A stretch of 64,000 nt of DNA from Monodelphis domestica (GCF_027887165.1 NC_077232.1:544315-608314); one strand, 5' to 3'; positions 1-14,228 are shown, counted from the first letter of the stretch. Made by a program: numbers and translations. The notes: generated by a model from the letters alone, not told the origin.

Positions 1-2640
1 ACAGATGAAGTCATGCAAGACCGATTTCCACCTTTGCTGTGTTCTGAAGGGAAAACAAGGCAGGAAAAAGAAAACCAGGAAAGGAGCTGCCTCCGGTGGC
101 CCCCCTGTGGGTCCCTGTTCTCCGCGGGGGAGAGAGCAGCCTGAGTGGCCGGAGTCCGGCCTGCCCGGCCTGCCCTTCCCCCAGTTCTTTGCTGGGCTGA
201 TTCAGTCCCAGAGGCGAGGCCGACCCGAAGCCTTTCCACTACTGGCAGAGGGTGTGGGCGCGGCACCTTGACCCATGTGGCCATCTTGGTAACCGGCAGA
301 GGCTCGCCTGGGCCTTGCCCCAAGGCCGAGGAAGAGCCCACTTTCCAGGTGCCCTTGTCCGCCCTGTGCCACGGGGGAATGGGTAGATGAGTAACCCCAT
401 TTCACAGAAGAGGAGACTGAGGCGGGCCGGGCAGAGGTCAGCTGATCCGCCCAGTGAGGGTCAGCCCAGGTCTTCTAAGCCAAGTCCAGGCGAGCCAGCT
501 AGTCTGGCCTCCAGGGAAGGGGCTGCAGCCGGCCTCCTCTCCGCTCTTCCTCTCTGGGGGTTGTTGTTCAGTCGTTTTCAGTCTTGTCTGACCCTTTGGG
601 ACCCCTTTTGGGTATTCTGGGCAGAGAGACCCGAGGGGGCTGGGGAGACAGAAACATGAGGTTGGGTGACTTGGCCAGGGTCATGCTGCTAGTAAGTGCC
701 TGAGGCCAGATTTGACCCCAGGAAGAGGAATCCTCCCGCCTCCAGGTCCTGCACTCTATCCACTGGGCTTCCCAGCTGCTTCCCTCCTGAGAGAGGCCCG
801 GGCAGGCGGCCTGGGACCTTGGGAGAAGAATCTTGGTGTGAGCCCAGCTGGGTGTTGCCTTGCAGCACTTGTGGCCGCCTGACCTCTGGTCCAGGGCTGC
901 CTGCCTGAGCTGCTAACATGTGAAAACCTCCTGGCTGGACGGCTGCCAGGGATGCAGCCCAGGCCAGAGGAGGCTGGTTGGCCCTGGCTTCCCAGGCTAG
1001 GCTGGCACTGTGAAAGGGGCTTCAGGATCTGCTCCAGAAAAGCGGGGAACCATTGCACCAGGCAGCCCCCTCCCCCGCCTCAGAGAGCCCCCAAAGAAGG
1101 GCAGATCCCCAGCATCCCTGCAGGTCAGCTCCCAGGAGAGAGCAGCTGGCCTGAGGTCATGAGAGGGTCAGGCAAGGAGATGGGCAAAGCAGAGTCGGGC
1201 ATGGAGACCAACGAGATGGCACCTGCCGCTGGAGCAGAGCATGGGAAAGGGGAAAGCCAAATGGAAGCTTTTGGATCCAGTCTGGGGCCCCTGGGAGCCA
1301 TGAAAGATTCCTGAGCAGGGGAGGGACATAAACCAACCTGGGCTTTAAGAAACTAATGTCTAGACCCCCCACGGGACAATTTGGAACTGAAAAGTGTAAA
1401 AACAATGTTAAAATATGCTTTTGTATGTAATTGGAGAAAATGAGTCTTCACGCCCTGGTGAGAAGAGGGGAGAGAGAGAGGAGAGCTTGGAAGCAGAGAG
1501 AGCACAGAGGAGGGGGCAGCCGGTAACAGCGGGAGTCAAGAGGGGCCACAGGGGGGAGGGGAAGGAAGGCTCTGGGGGGGTGCATTCCAGGGAGTGGGAG
1601 GAGGGGGGATGTGAGGGCAAAGATGAGGGGCCCCAGTCTGACCCTGTGACAAAGAGATGCTGCCACACAGAGGGTTAGCTTCAAGTTCTGGAACCAGTAG
1701 GTGTGATGGGGCAGGGCAGGGTGACACCAGTCTGGAGGGACATGCGCTCTGGGCTTCCTGGACTAGGGTGTCAACCGCATGTGGAGAGGAGAGGAGAGAG
1801 AAGAGGGCCCAGAACAGTCTGGGGAGACCCTCACACTCAATGGACAAGCCCCTGCGGTATGCCAGACTTCTGGGGAGACTTAGGAGGAGCCATCCACCAG
1901 GAAGGAGCAGGGACCTGAAGACCTAGCAAGAAGAGAGTGCCAAGGAGAAATGCCACCAGATGTGGCCCCAGAGATTCTGGAGACGATAGGATAGCTTTGT
2001 TCCCTCTGATAGGTGATAGGGTTGGAAACCCTGGAAGAGGTTAGATTTGGGGCTAACCAACCTCTCTTGAAGCTGCCTAGAGAGAGAGCAGCTTGGGATT
2101 TCCCTAGGGCCTGCCTTTTGGCTTCCATTCGGGCCTTCACAATCACTGAGGTTGGGCTGCCTCTCTCAGGAGAGGGGTTGCTTCTGTCTGCCTCAGTTTC
2201 CTCATCCTGTAAAATGTGGCTAATAATGGCACCTGCTGTGAAGAGCAAATGAGATGATATCTGCTGATTGACATCGACACAGTGTCCATAAACAGGTAGG
2301 CCTGGCCCATTGTGGCATAAGGAAGTCCATGGGATTTGGGGGACGGACGATCCAGAAAAAGCTTAGAAACTCAGAATTCCCATCCAGAGTATGGACGCCC
2401 CCTGAAAGAAAAGAACAAATTCCGGCTTCTCCTCTGGTGCGATGGGGAGGCTGAAAGCTTTTATGTGAATTCTCCAGGTCACCCCTAAGCACCACCCTGT
2501 GATGTGGAAGGGATACCTGGATCTGCTGTCAGCTGGGTAGTCATGGGTGCGTAGATACATTCACACCCACCTACAATGCTGTCTCCCACCTGAGAATGGC
2601 TTTGTTTGGGTAGTTGTAGTTTTTGAAAGACTGTTTTCTT
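1..2640. other. Intergenic, no gene seen; degraded MIR/SINE pieces
   Basis: No convincing exon is visible: all open frames are short, GC-driven and lack splice or family support. A MIR-like piece lies near 390-480 (minus; 'cagaagaggagactgagg'). A CORE/MIR-like piece lies near 2185-2260 (plus; 'gcctcagtttcctcatcctg' followed by 'taaaatg'). The rest (790-2150) is unassigned. By synteny this should lie between EPS8L2 and TALDO1, but no EPS8L2 exon is recognisable. Confidence 0.6.
555..785 (-). mobile_element. tRNA-derived SINE with RTE/BovB-like tail
   Basis: Read on the minus strand it has the tRNA-type head (complement of 'ctctatccactggg', near 755-770). A core with 'cctgaggccagatttgac' follows, and the tail is the complement of 'gttgttcagtcgttttcag' (near 565). 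This head-core-tail order is typical of marsupial tRNA/RTE composite SINEs. It is diverged. The subfamily name is not assigned. Confidence 0.7.
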
Positions 2641-2649
2641 CTCTCTCCC

Positions 2650-3960
2650 CCCCCCCCAATTACATGGAAAATCAATTTTTGACATTCAGTTTTTTTTAAA
2701 TTTTTAAAATTTAATTTGGTCAATTTCAAACATTATTCCTTGCTTACAAGAATCACATAATTCTCCACCCCCCCCCCCTTCCTGTAGCTGACAATTTCAC
2801 TGGGTTTTACTTGAGTCCCCAATCAGAACCCATTTCCATGTTGTTGATGTTGGCCCCAAGATGTTCATTCAGAGTCTACATCCCCAGCCATATCTCCTTC
2901 ACCCATGTGATCAGGCAGTTGTTTTTCTTCTGCGTTTCTGCTCCCACAGTTCTTTCTCATAAGTCTCTCCGGATTGTCCTGGGTCATTGCATTGCTACTA
3001 GTAGCAAAGTCAGTTACATTTGATTGTGCCACAATGTATCAGCCTCTGTGTACAATGCTTTCCTGGTTCTGCTCCTCTCACTCTGCATCACTTCCTGGAG
3101 GTTCCAGTTTGAGTTCCTTTGCACCCTCCTCCTCCCTGAGACAGTAAGCATCTGACATCAATTTACCTGTGCTGTCCTGTAAAACAAATCCCCCCCCCCC
3201 ATTAGTCATTTGGTGGAAGCAATCTCAAGAATGGAGGAGGAGGGGAAATCAAGGACATTTCAGGCTGCATCCAGACCCTGCATCAGTCCTTCCTCCAAGG
3301 GCAGGTGGCATTTGTTACAGCAAGATCCCGAAGCTCTGGGGTTGACTTGGATTGCGGCATTGCTGAGAAGAGCCTGGCTTTTCCCAATTGGTCATCAGAA
3401 AAGACTGCTGTGGATGTGTTTGGTGCTTTTTTGGTTCTGTTCAGTTCGCTTTGTATCAGTTCATGTGTGTGTCACACTCCTGCTCATTGTTTCTTATGGC
3501 ACACTGGCATTCCATCACAATCGTGTACCACTGTTTGTTCATCCATTCCCCAATTGATAGACATCCCCTCAATTTTCAATTCTTAATCACAACAAAAAGG
3601 ACTGCTATCAATGTTTTGGTGCAAACAGGTCCTTTCCCTGTTTTTATTATTGTTTTGAAATACAGGTCAGTAGTGGTATTGCTGGATCAAAGGCATGCAT
3701 GGTTTAGCCCTTTGGGTATAATTCTAAATTGCCCTCCAGAACAGTTGGGTCAGTTCACAACTCTACCAACAATGCACCAGTGTCTCAATTTTCTTGCACC
3801 CCTTCCACCATTGATCATTTTCCTTTTTCTGTCATATTGGCGAGTCTGCTAGGTGTGAAGTGACATCTCAGAGTCACTTTAATTTTCATTTCTCTACTCG
3901 AGGGATTTATGACTAGAGATTACTTTGATTTCTTCATCTGAAGGAATGAGTCTGTGAGGG
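2650..3960 (-). mobile_element. LINE-1 3' region remnant (marsupial type)
   Basis: The plus strand reads as the complement of the 3' part of a marsupial L1: 'gattgtgccacaatgtatca' near 3022, 'tctgtgtacaatg', 'ccattccccaattgatag' near 3541, 'attgctggatcaaaggca' near 3679, and 'cagttcacaactctaccaa' near 3750. The same landmarks recur at 30120-30620, and in the opposite orientation at 27150-27720. The copy is 5'-truncated and carries no usable coding frame. Its boundaries are approximate. Confidence 0.7.
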
Positions 3961-4079
3961 CAGAGTTACTTCATTTTGGTCTCCTGCCTCTGGGGATGAT
4001 GATGGAGGAGGAGAGGTGAGGGCAGGCTCCATGGGAGGGGAAGGGGGTTCCTCTCTCACAGCCTACTGCTGTCCTCCAC

Positions 4080-4430
4080 CTGGAGGCTGGATTCCATGAG
4101 GCCAGCAGGAAGGGAGCCTTTTCTGAGTATGTCAGCATATCCTCAGTTTACCAGGTCCAGTTTTGGTCTTGGCAGCAAGATCAAGTACCTCCCAAAGTCT
4201 GGCCCACTGACTGATTGGCCTCAAATCCCACCTTGCCCAGCAAGTCCTCTCTTCGTTATCTCCTATTGGTCCCCATCAGAGCTCTCTTCCTGTATATTTG
4301 TTTACACAGAGTCTACCCTGCTAGACTGGGAGCTCCTTCAGGTCTGGGACTGTGTCCTTCGCCTCTTTTTGTATCCCTAGTGCTTGGCACAGGGTAGGAG
4401 TTCAGAAATGTTTCCTGACTGACTGAGGTC
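4080..4430 (+). mobile_element. MIR/THER1-like CORE-SINE with L2-type tail
   Basis: The segment ends with a typical L2/MIR tail: 'gactgggagctccttcagg' near 4325, 'gtgcttggcacagggtagg' near 4380, then 'aatgtttcctgactgactga'. The 5' part near 4190-4300 is diverged. This identifies an ancient therian CORE-SINE or L2 3' piece; the exact family is uncertain. Confidence 0.55.
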
Positions 4431-4439
4431 TTTCCTTAC

Positions 4440-5530
4440 TTCCTGGGCCCAGTACAGGGTCAGGAATTCTGTTGGTGCCCAAGGCTGGGGGCCAGGCTTG
4501 GCTCCCTCATGAATGACCCTCTTGTCCAGTCAGCTGGGAGGTGGAAGGAGGGCCCTTGGGCTGGGGACAGAGGAGGGCAAAGGGCAAGACTTCCAGCCTT
4601 CCCTGGCACAAGGGGAAGGGGGCGATGGCCAGTCCCACTGCTGCCGGACATTGCACATACCCCTTCCCGACTCTGGGCCCCATTTCCTCTTTACTCAAAC
4701 CAGGGAGTGGATGAGACCCAGACAAGGACCACAGAGGTCCCTCCCAGCTCTGACTTGCTTCACTGGGGAGGAGCCACCTCTGCCAAGGCTGGGGGAAGGT
4801 GGAGGGAGGAGACAGTTTCCTAATTTAAGCTGACAAACTTTAATTCAGTTTAAGTCAGGGGTCAAGGGCCTGCCCCCCTGGAGGAGTGAAATGGGCACAG
4901 GAGGGTTGTCTCCCCTGGGCCCCCCACCAGTCATGTGTTGGGAGGGTCCCCCAGACCCAGGCCTCAATTACACTGCTGACCCCAAGAGAAGGCAGGGCCA
5001 ATAAGAGACACACCCAGGGCAGGCAGAGGTGCCAGGGCAGGCAGGGGGAAGGTCTGCTTAGAGAGGCACATCCAGAAATCCATCAGGGCCTTTCCCAAGA
5101 GAGAGGCACTGGGGAGGGGCACAACAATGGCAGGATTAAAGCAGATTTGGGTGAGGGCAGAAGCTGGGCAGCCCCAGCCTTGCAGCAGCTTCACAGGGAA
5201 ACTTGGCTCTCAGTGGAGTAGGAGAACCACTGACTGGCAGGTAACAGTGTCTGGGGGTCCAGAAGAAGGCTGACTGCCTGCCTGTCTTGCACACCTGGGC
5301 AGACAAAAGACACCTATATGTGGATAGAAACACATAGTTGTGTGGCCTTAAAGGTGGCCACTAGCAGACGGTTTGCTCTTTGAGGGCAGGGTGGGGGCTT
5401 TCACCACAGCATGACCTTCCAAGGATTCTCTGTCCTCCAGCCTGCCAGCCATTCCCAACCTTCTCCCTTTCCTCCTCCTTATTGCCTAGTTCAGAGTCAT
5501 TGGGCTGCAAAGGGTATGACCAGGTGGGAG
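4440..5530. other. Intergenic, nothing recognised
   Basis: Moderately GC-rich sequence between a CORE-SINE and the minisatellite. Short open frames exist on both strands, but none has splice sites, motifs or similarity I recognise. No RNA gene signature is seen. Confidence 0.5.
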
Positions 5531-5532
5531 AA

Positions 5533-8500
5533 TGGTTGCCCCTGAGTGGAGTGCGCCACAGCTCTGCTCCCAGAGAGGACGGTCATCTCTGAGTGGAGTG
5601 TGCCACAACTTGGCTCCCAGAGAGGATGGTCACCCCTCCCAGAGAGGATGGTCACCCCTGAGTGGAGTGCGCCACAACTCAGCACCCAGAGAGGATGGTT
5701 ACCCCTCCCAGAGAGGACGGTCATCTCTGAGTGGAGTGTGCCACAACTCGGCTCCCAGAGGATGGTCCTCTCTGAGTGGAGTGCGCCACAGCTCTGCTCC
5801 CAGAGAGGACGGTCATCTCTGAGTGGAGTGCGCCTCAACTCGGCTCCCAGAGAGGATGGTTACTCCTCCCAGAGATGATGGTCACCCCTGAGTGGAGTGC
5901 GCCACAACTCGGCTCCCAGAGGATGGTCATCTCTGAATGGAGTGCGCCACAACTCGGCTCCCAGAGAGGATGGTCACCTGTGAGTGGAGTGCGCCACAGC
6001 TCTGCTCCCAGAGAGGACGGTCATCTCTGAGTGGAGTGCGCCACAGCTCTGCTCCCAGAGAGGACGGTCATCTCTAAGTGGAGTGTGCCACAGCTCTGCT
6101 CCCAGAGAGGATGGTCATCTCTGAGTGGAGTGCGCCACAGCTCTGCTCCCAGAGAGGATAGTCACCCCTCCCAGAGAGGATGTTTGCCCCTGAGTGGAGT
6201 GCGCCACAACTTGGCTCCCAGAGAGGATGTTTGCCCCTGAGTGGAGTGCGCCACAACTCTGCTCCCAGAGAGGATGGTCATCTCTGAGTAGAGTGCGCCA
6301 CAGCTCTGCTCCCAGAGAGGACGGTCATCTCTGAGTGGAGTGTGCCACAGCTCGGCTCCCAGAGAGGATGGTCACCCCTCCCAGAGAGGATGGTTGCCCC
6401 TGAGTGGAGTGCGCCACAACTCGGCTCCCAGAGAGGATGGTCACCCCTCCCAGAGAGGACGGTCGCCTCTGAGTGGAGTGCGCCACAACTCTGCTCCCAG
6501 AGAGGATGGTCATCTCTAAGTGGAGTGCGCCACAGCTCTGCTCCCAGAGAGGACGGTCATCTCTGAGTGGAGTGCGCCACAGCTCTGCTCCCAGAAGATG
6601 GTCATCTCTGAGTGGAGTGCGCCACAGCTCTGCTCCCAGAAGATGGTCATCTCTGAGTGGAGTGTGCCACAGCTCTGCTCCCAGAGAGGATGGTCATCTC
6701 TAAGTGGAGTGCGCCACAACTCTGCTCCCAGAGAGGATGGTCATCTCTAAGTGGAGTGCGCCACAGCTCTGCTCCCAGAGAGGACGGTCATCTCTGAGTG
6801 GAGTGCGCCACAGCTCTGCTCCCAGAGGACGGTCCTCTCTGAGTGGAGTGCGCCACAGCTCTGCTCCCAGAGAGGACGGTCATCTCTGAGTGGAGTGCGC
6901 CACAACTCTGCTCCCAGAAGATGGTCATCTCTGAGTGGAGTGTGCCACAGCTCTGCTCCCAGAGAGGACGGTCATCTCTGAGTGGAGTGCGCCACAGCTC
7001 TGCTCCCAGAAGATGGTCATCTCTGAGTGGAGTGCGCCACAGCTCTGCTCCCAGAGAGGACGGTCATCTCTGAGTGGAGTGCGCCACAACTCTGCTCCCA
7101 GAAGATGGTCATCTCTGAGTGGAGTGTGCCACAGCTCTGCTCCCAGAGAGGACGGTTGCCCCTGAGTGGAGTGTGCCACAGCTCTGCTCCCAGAGAGGAC
7201 GGTCCTCTCTGAGTGGAGTGCGCCACAACTCTGCTCCCAGAGAGGACGGTCATCTCTGAGTGGAGTGCGCCACAACTCTGCTCCCAGAAGATGGTCATCT
7301 CTGAGTGGAGTGCGCCACAGCTCTGCTCCCAGAGAGGATGGTCATCTCTGAGTGGAGTGCGCCACAACTCTGCTCCCAGAAGATGGTCATCTCTGAGTGG
7401 AGTGTGCCACAGCTCTGCTCCCAGAGAGGACGGTTGCCCCTGAGTGGAGTGGGCCACAGCTCTGCTCCCAGAGAGGATGGTCATCTCTGAGTGGAGTGCG
7501 CCACAACTCTGCTCCCAGAGAGGACGGTCATCTCTGAGTGGAGTGCGCCACAGCTCTGCTCCCAGAAGATGGTCATCTCTGAGTGGAGTGCGCCACAGCT
7601 CTGCTCCCAGAGAGGATGGTCATCTCTGAGTGGAGTGCGCCACAACTCTGCTCCCAGAGGATGGTCATCTCTGAGTGGAGTGCGCCACAGCTCTGCTCCC
7701 AGAGAGGATGGTCATCTCTAAGTGGAGTGCACCACAACTCTGCTCCCAGAGAGGACGGTCATCTCTGAGTGGAGTGCGCCACAACTCTGCTCCCAGAGGA
7801 TGGTCATCTCTGAGTGGAGTGCGCCACAGCTCTGCTCCCAGAGAGGATGGTCATCTCTAAGTGGAGTGCGCCACAGCTCTGCTCCCAGAGAGGACGGTCC
7901 TCTCTGAGTGGAGTGCGCCACAGCTCTGCTCCCAGAAGATGGTCATCTCTGAGTGGAGTGCGCCACAGCTCTGCTCCCAGAGAGGATGGTCATCTCTGAG
8001 TGGAGTGCGCCACAACTCTGCTCCCAGAGGATGGTCATCTCTGAGTGGAGTGCGCCACAGCTCTGCTCCCAGAGAGGATGGTCATCTCTAAGTGGAGTGC
8101 ACCACAACTCTGCTCCCAGAGAGGATGGTCATCTCTGAGTGGAGTGCGCCACAGCTCTGCTCCCAGAGAGGACGGTCATCTCTGAGTGGAGTGCGCCACA
8201 GCTCTGCTCCCAGAAGATGGTCATCTCTGAGTGGAGTGCGCCACAGCTCTGCTCCCAGAAGATGGTCATCTCTGAGTGGAGTGCGCCACAGCTCTGCTCC
8301 CAGAGAGGATGGTCATCTCTGAGTGGAGTGCGCCACAACTCTGCTCCCAGAGGATGGTCATCTCTGAGTGGAGTGCGCCACAGCTCTGCTCCCAGAGAGG
8401 ATGGTCATCTCTAAGTGGAGTGCACCACAACTCTGCTCCCAGAGAGGACGGTCATCTCTGAGTGGAGTGCGCCACAACTCTGCTCCCAGAGGATGGTCAT

Positions 8501-9185
8501 CTCTGAGTGGAGTGCGCCACAGCTCTGCTCCCAGAGAGGATGGTCATCTCTAAGTGGAGTGCACCACAACTCTGCTCCCAGAGAGGACGGTCATCTCTGA
8601 GTGGAGTGCGCCACAACTCTGCTCCCAGAGGATGGTCATCTCTGAGTGGAGTGCGCCACAGCTCTGCTCCCAGAGAGGATGGTCATCTCTGAGTGGAGTG
8701 CGCCACAACTCTGCTCCCAGAGGATGGTCATCTCTGAGTGGAGTGTGCCACAGCTCTGCTCCCAGAGAGGACGGTCATCTCTAAGTGGAGTGCACCACAA
8801 CTCTGCTCCCAGAGAGGACGGTCCTCTCTGAGTGGAGTGCGCCACAGCTCTGCTCCCAGAGAGGACGGTCCTCTCTGAGTGGAGTGTGCCACAACTCTGC
8901 TCCCAGAAGATGGTCCTCTCTGAGTGGAGTGCGCCACAGCTCTGCTCCCAGAGAGGACGGTCCTCTCTGAGTGGAGTGCGCCACAACTCTGCTCCCAGAA
9001 GATGGTCATCTCTGAGTGGAGTGCGCCACAGCTCTGCTCCCAGAGAGGACGGTTGCCCCTGAGTGGAGTGCGCCACAGCTCTGCTCCCAGAGAGGACGGT
9101 CCTCTCTGAGTGGAGTGCGCCACAGCTCTGCTCCCAGAGAGGACGGTCCTCTCTGAGTGGAGTGTGCCACAACTCTGCTCCCAAA
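5533..9185. repeat. 3.65 kb minisatellite, 47-bp unit with 139-bp higher-order period
   Basis: About 78 head-to-tail copies of a unit of 47 bp. Each unit contains 'gagtggagtgcgccac', then 'ctctgctcccag', then 'gaggacggtcatct'. Variant units lose two bases ('cccagaagatgg' or 'cccagaggatgg', 45 bp). From about 7027 the array is ordered as trimers of 47+47+45 = 139 bp: corresponding units start at 7027, 7166, 7305, 7444, 7583, 7722 and 7861, and again at 8276, 8415 and 8554. The left part (5533-6500) is more diverged and includes units ending in 'ggttgcccctgag' or 'cacccctcccagagagg'. The array is open in several frames on both strands only because of its composition. I see no reason to call it coding. 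Confidence 0.95.
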
Positions 9186-9189
9186 GGCC

Positions 9190-12070
9190 AGCTGCATAAG
9201 TGGGAAAGGGAGGCCTGGAGTCAAAAGGAAGGTTGATCTTTGCTCTGGAGGTTTCCCACATCCTACTGGGGACAGTGGAATACTGGTGGCCTGGCCCCAC
9301 ACAGCCTTTCCTCAGGGAATATGCTGGAGGGGCTGGAGATGGAAGGCTCATCTCCTCACTTAGCCTTCTCCTGACTACATGCCTTATCTGATGTTAGTCA
9401 AAATCTGTGCATCACCTACTTGTGGTATGTGTCACCCTCTGGAGTAGAACTCCACTGTCAACCCACTGTCGTTTACCTGTCTGTCAGTGTCCTGGGCTGG
9501 CTTACTTGGTTGGGATAAAGCCTTTATTTTAGACCAGAGAAATAGTTCTTTATATTTTCAGTCAAATGAAAAAGGAGTGAAACCTGAAACCTCTTCTTGT
9601 CCCTCTCCCTCCATCTGCTGGTGCCTGCCCACCTCCTGCCCTCTGGCCTCCCTGTCCGCCGCTGGCACCGTTCTCACGCACTCAGGGTGCCACCCTATCT
9701 GGCCGTCTCAGCCGGCCGCGTCGCCACTCAGCCAGCTCGTTTCCTCGGTCCATTTCTGCTGCCCAAGCCAAACTGGGCAGGCCTTCTCCTCGTGTCCCCT
9801 TGCTCTACTCAGCCTTGCCCTGGTGGCCCATTCAGCCCAGCCTCCTCTGAGCTTGCCACCCTCTGCCTCCGTCTCCCCAGCCTCCTCGGGGCTCCCCTGC
9901 CCTGGCTCCTCTCCCTCCTCCTTTGCCCGTCCTAATGCCTTGCTGGCTTCTGCGCGGTCCTCCTCTCTGGACTCTCTTGTCCCCCGGACAACCGCCAGTG
10001 GCTCCGGCCTGGAAGCCTTCCCACTGCCTGCTGCCTGCACACTGGAGAAGGCCCGAAGCTGTCCTGCGGGGCCCATCCGACGCCGTCCTTCGCTTGGCCA
10101 GACAGTCCTTCCCTCCCCTCCAATCTGCCGGGGCTCGCCGGCCCCCAACTTCTTATTTCACTGAGAAAACGGGGGGCCCTTCACAGCCTCCCTCTTCTCC
10201 CCTCCTCGTCCGCATCTGCCAGGAGGGAAGGGCCCTTCCGCCACCCCAGGCGAGCCCCCCACGTGAAGGGGGGACGGAGGCAGAGCAACTGCCCGGATCC
10301 TTCGGTCCTTCCAGCTCCCATCCCGGATTGGCCCGCCGGCGCTCCGGGACGCTGGAGCGGTTCGTCATCTGAGGACACCGAGGCAAGCGGGCCCAGGGTC
10401 ACCGGCCCCGTCCAGCCTGCTGCCCGGCATCCCTTCTGGGCTTTGGACTCCTGGAGGAGGCCGTCTCCAGGGGGTGCCGCCGTTTCCTCCCTCGCCGCCT
10501 CCTCCACTCTCTCTGCCCGGGCCCTTCCTGACATCTCTCTCTGCAGCCGTGGGCGCTGGGGACCACCAGCTCCTGCCTGGCTCTGCCGCCCCTTCTCCGG
10601 CTGCCCGTGAGACAAAGGGAGGGCCCGGCCTCCTGCCCTCTCCCCCTTGGGGTGCCCCAGACACCTCCGGTGGGGCCCCCCGCTCCTGCCATGCTGGCGG
10701 GGCACCCCATCTCTCCGCCCAGCCAGCGAAGGCTCCCCAGCACTCTTCGGAAGTGTCGCCTTCCATCTTGGAATCTCAGTTCTGAGGCTGCAGGACGGAG
10801 GTGGAGTGACTTGGCCAGGGTCACCCCTCCAGGAAGCGCCTGAGGTCCCATCTGAGGCCAGGACACCCGAGCTCTAGGCCTGGCTCGCTGTGGCGCCTCT
10901 CCTCGGCCCCTTGTCCCCGGGTGGCCGTCCTGGGTTCTGTTGGGCCTCCCTGCCTGCCTTCGTGTCCCCATCAGTCTGGAAGCCCTCGCGGGCCTGAACT
11001 ACCTTCCTTTAGGCCCGGCTCGTAGCCCAGCGCTGAGCTGCCCCTCGGAGCCTGGGGAGGGCCCCCTCCTCCGGGCTGGCCTCCTGCTGCTTGCTTGCTG
11101 TCCCCCCTTGGTGACGCCCTGGGGGGTGACGGAGGCAACGGTCGGGAGGATGTGCCTGGCGACAGCCTGGGCCCGGGGGTGGCCTCCAGCCCCGTGACCT
11201 GGTGGGCATTCCAGGCTGGACGCGCCACGGCCACGTTAGGAGGGGGAGGGATGACGTCGGAGCTCTGGAGGACTCCCAGGGGCCCTCCGGCCTCTCCCCC
11301 CTTGGTGGGCTCCCCGCCATTCCCCTGGCATGCCCCGGCCCTCCTGGAGGGAGCAGAGCAATCACGGGCTTCCTGCCTCGGCCTCCACCTGAGCCTCCCC
11401 CAGCGGCTCCCATCAGGGAGGATGGGGGAAGGAGGAAGGCCTGGGGAAGGCCGGGGAGCGGGGGGGGTTCCTCCTCCCTTCCGGCAGCTCTCGGTCAGGG
11501 ACTGAGGGGCAGTTGGGGGGCCATTGAGAAGGGTCTAGGTTTGGGGGTGAGGGGGCTGGGTGTCCCCCTGGTGCTCCCAGAGCTAGGGAATGGCAGTAAA
11601 CCTTGTGATTAAGCCTCTCCTAAGCACTGGGCACCCTGGGAACAATGAGGTTGGCCAACAAGGGCTGTCCTTGCCCTCTAGGCACAAGAGACTACAGACA
11701 GGACAGACTCATGAACCAGGACTAGGAAAGGGATCCCTTTAAAGTAGTGTGAGGGAGGGCACTCCAGGCAGGGGGCACAGCCTGAGAAAATGCCTGGAGG
11801 CTGGAGATGGAGCTCAGGGTGCGGACCCAGGGTGGGAGAGAGTCACTGGGTTGGAAAAGGGGGAGCGGAAGTTCCCGGTATCCCTGGAGCCTAGCATACA
11901 GCAGGCATCTATTAAATGTTCTAGGAGGAACCGCGAGGTAGCTCAGGGAATAGAAAAAACGAGCCTGGGAGGTCCTGGGTTCAATAACAGCCAAGTCCTA
12001 GCTGGGCGGAGCTGCACCAGTCACAACCCTATTTAGCCCAGCCCTTGCCCAGGGCTTCAAGAAAAAACAA
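9190..12070. other. Intergenic GC-rich stretch, no gene recognised
   Basis: The segment is pyrimidine- and CpG-rich. It carries a long open frame at 9487-10164 (plus, Ser/Pro/Leu-rich) and others on both strands, with no family similarity or coherent splicing. MIR-like pieces are visible near 10790-10880 ('gacttggccagggtcac'). A SINE tail and head fragment lies near 11890-12000 ('gcaggcatctattaaatg', 'gggaggtcctgggttcaa'). I regard this as intergenic sequence upstream of TALDO1. Confidence 0.5.
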
Positions 12071-12482
12071 TGCGATCCGAGCTGGGAGGAGGGCGCAGAT
12101 CGGGGGCGGAGCCTAGGGCGGGGCCCGCTCCTCGAGGCGGACGTGCCCCGGGCCTGGATTGGCCAGCCGTGCTGGGGGCGCGGACGAGAGCTGGGAGCGG
12201 GGGCGGGGCTCCTCTCCCTCAGGCTCGGATTGGCCGGACGCGCCGGGGGCGTGGCCCGCGCCAACCCGCGCTACCCCGGCGAAGCAGGCCACAGGCGGGG
12301 CTGTCGCGGTGCATTGTGGGCCCAGCTCTCCCGCTCTTACCCCCGCTAGCCTGCAGCCTCTCTCTCTCTGTCCAGCCCGCGCGTCCCCGCAGCAACCTCG
12401 CACCCGCCGCCGCCGCCTCCTCCTTCTCCTCCGCACTCTGCTCCCCGCGCGCTCCCGGCCCAGCCCCGCGCGCCGCCGCGCT
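12070..12482 (+). promoter_or_regulatory. TALDO1: TALDO1 CpG-island promoter and 5' UTR
   Basis: CpG-dense sequence with two inverted CCAAT motifs in the same context ('ggattggcc' at 12156-12164 and 12227-12235, 71 bp apart), each next to GC boxes ('gggggcggagc', 'gggggcggggc', 'gggggcgtgg'). There is no TATA box. A 'gcattgtgggcccagctc' element near 12310 precedes a pyrimidine-rich stretch and the start codon. This is a housekeeping-type promoter; the transcription start is probably about 12320-12380. Confidence 0.7.
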
Positions 12483-14116
<1,634 letters not shown>

Positions 14117-14222
14117 AGCCTGTGCGAGCGGATGGAGCGATCCTGGCTGGACGACGGCGGCGGCGGGCGCCGAGAGGCTCGACCAGGGGCTGCCCCCTTT
14201 TGGTGTCAGATTGGCCCGGAGC

Positions 14223-14228
14223 ATTAAA
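14223..14228 (+). terminator. TALDO1: TALDO1 polyadenylation signal (attaaa)
   Basis: An ATTAAA hexamer lies 107 bp after the TALDO1 stop codon, and a T/G-containing stretch ('cccttgtccagtgcgctc') follows. Cleavage is expected at about 14240-14250, giving a very short 3' UTR. Confidence 0.7.

Noticed and set aside
1-2640. Expected EPS8L2 3' exons by synteny
   Set aside because: No SH3, PTB or SAM-like sequence found on either strand; EPS8L2 probably lies further left.
5533-9185. CRISPR-like direct repeats
   Set aside because: No unique spacers between repeats; units are contiguous and the genome is mammalian. It is a minisatellite.
5532-9351. Dozens of open frames with peptides such as SGVRHSSAPREDGHL
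   Set aside because: Direct product of the 47-bp minisatellite, present on both strands and in several frames; no gene signals.
9487-10164. 225-codon open frame rich in Ser/Pro/Leu
   Set aside because: Pyrimidine-rich, GC-driven; overlapping frames are also open, with no splice support or family similarity.
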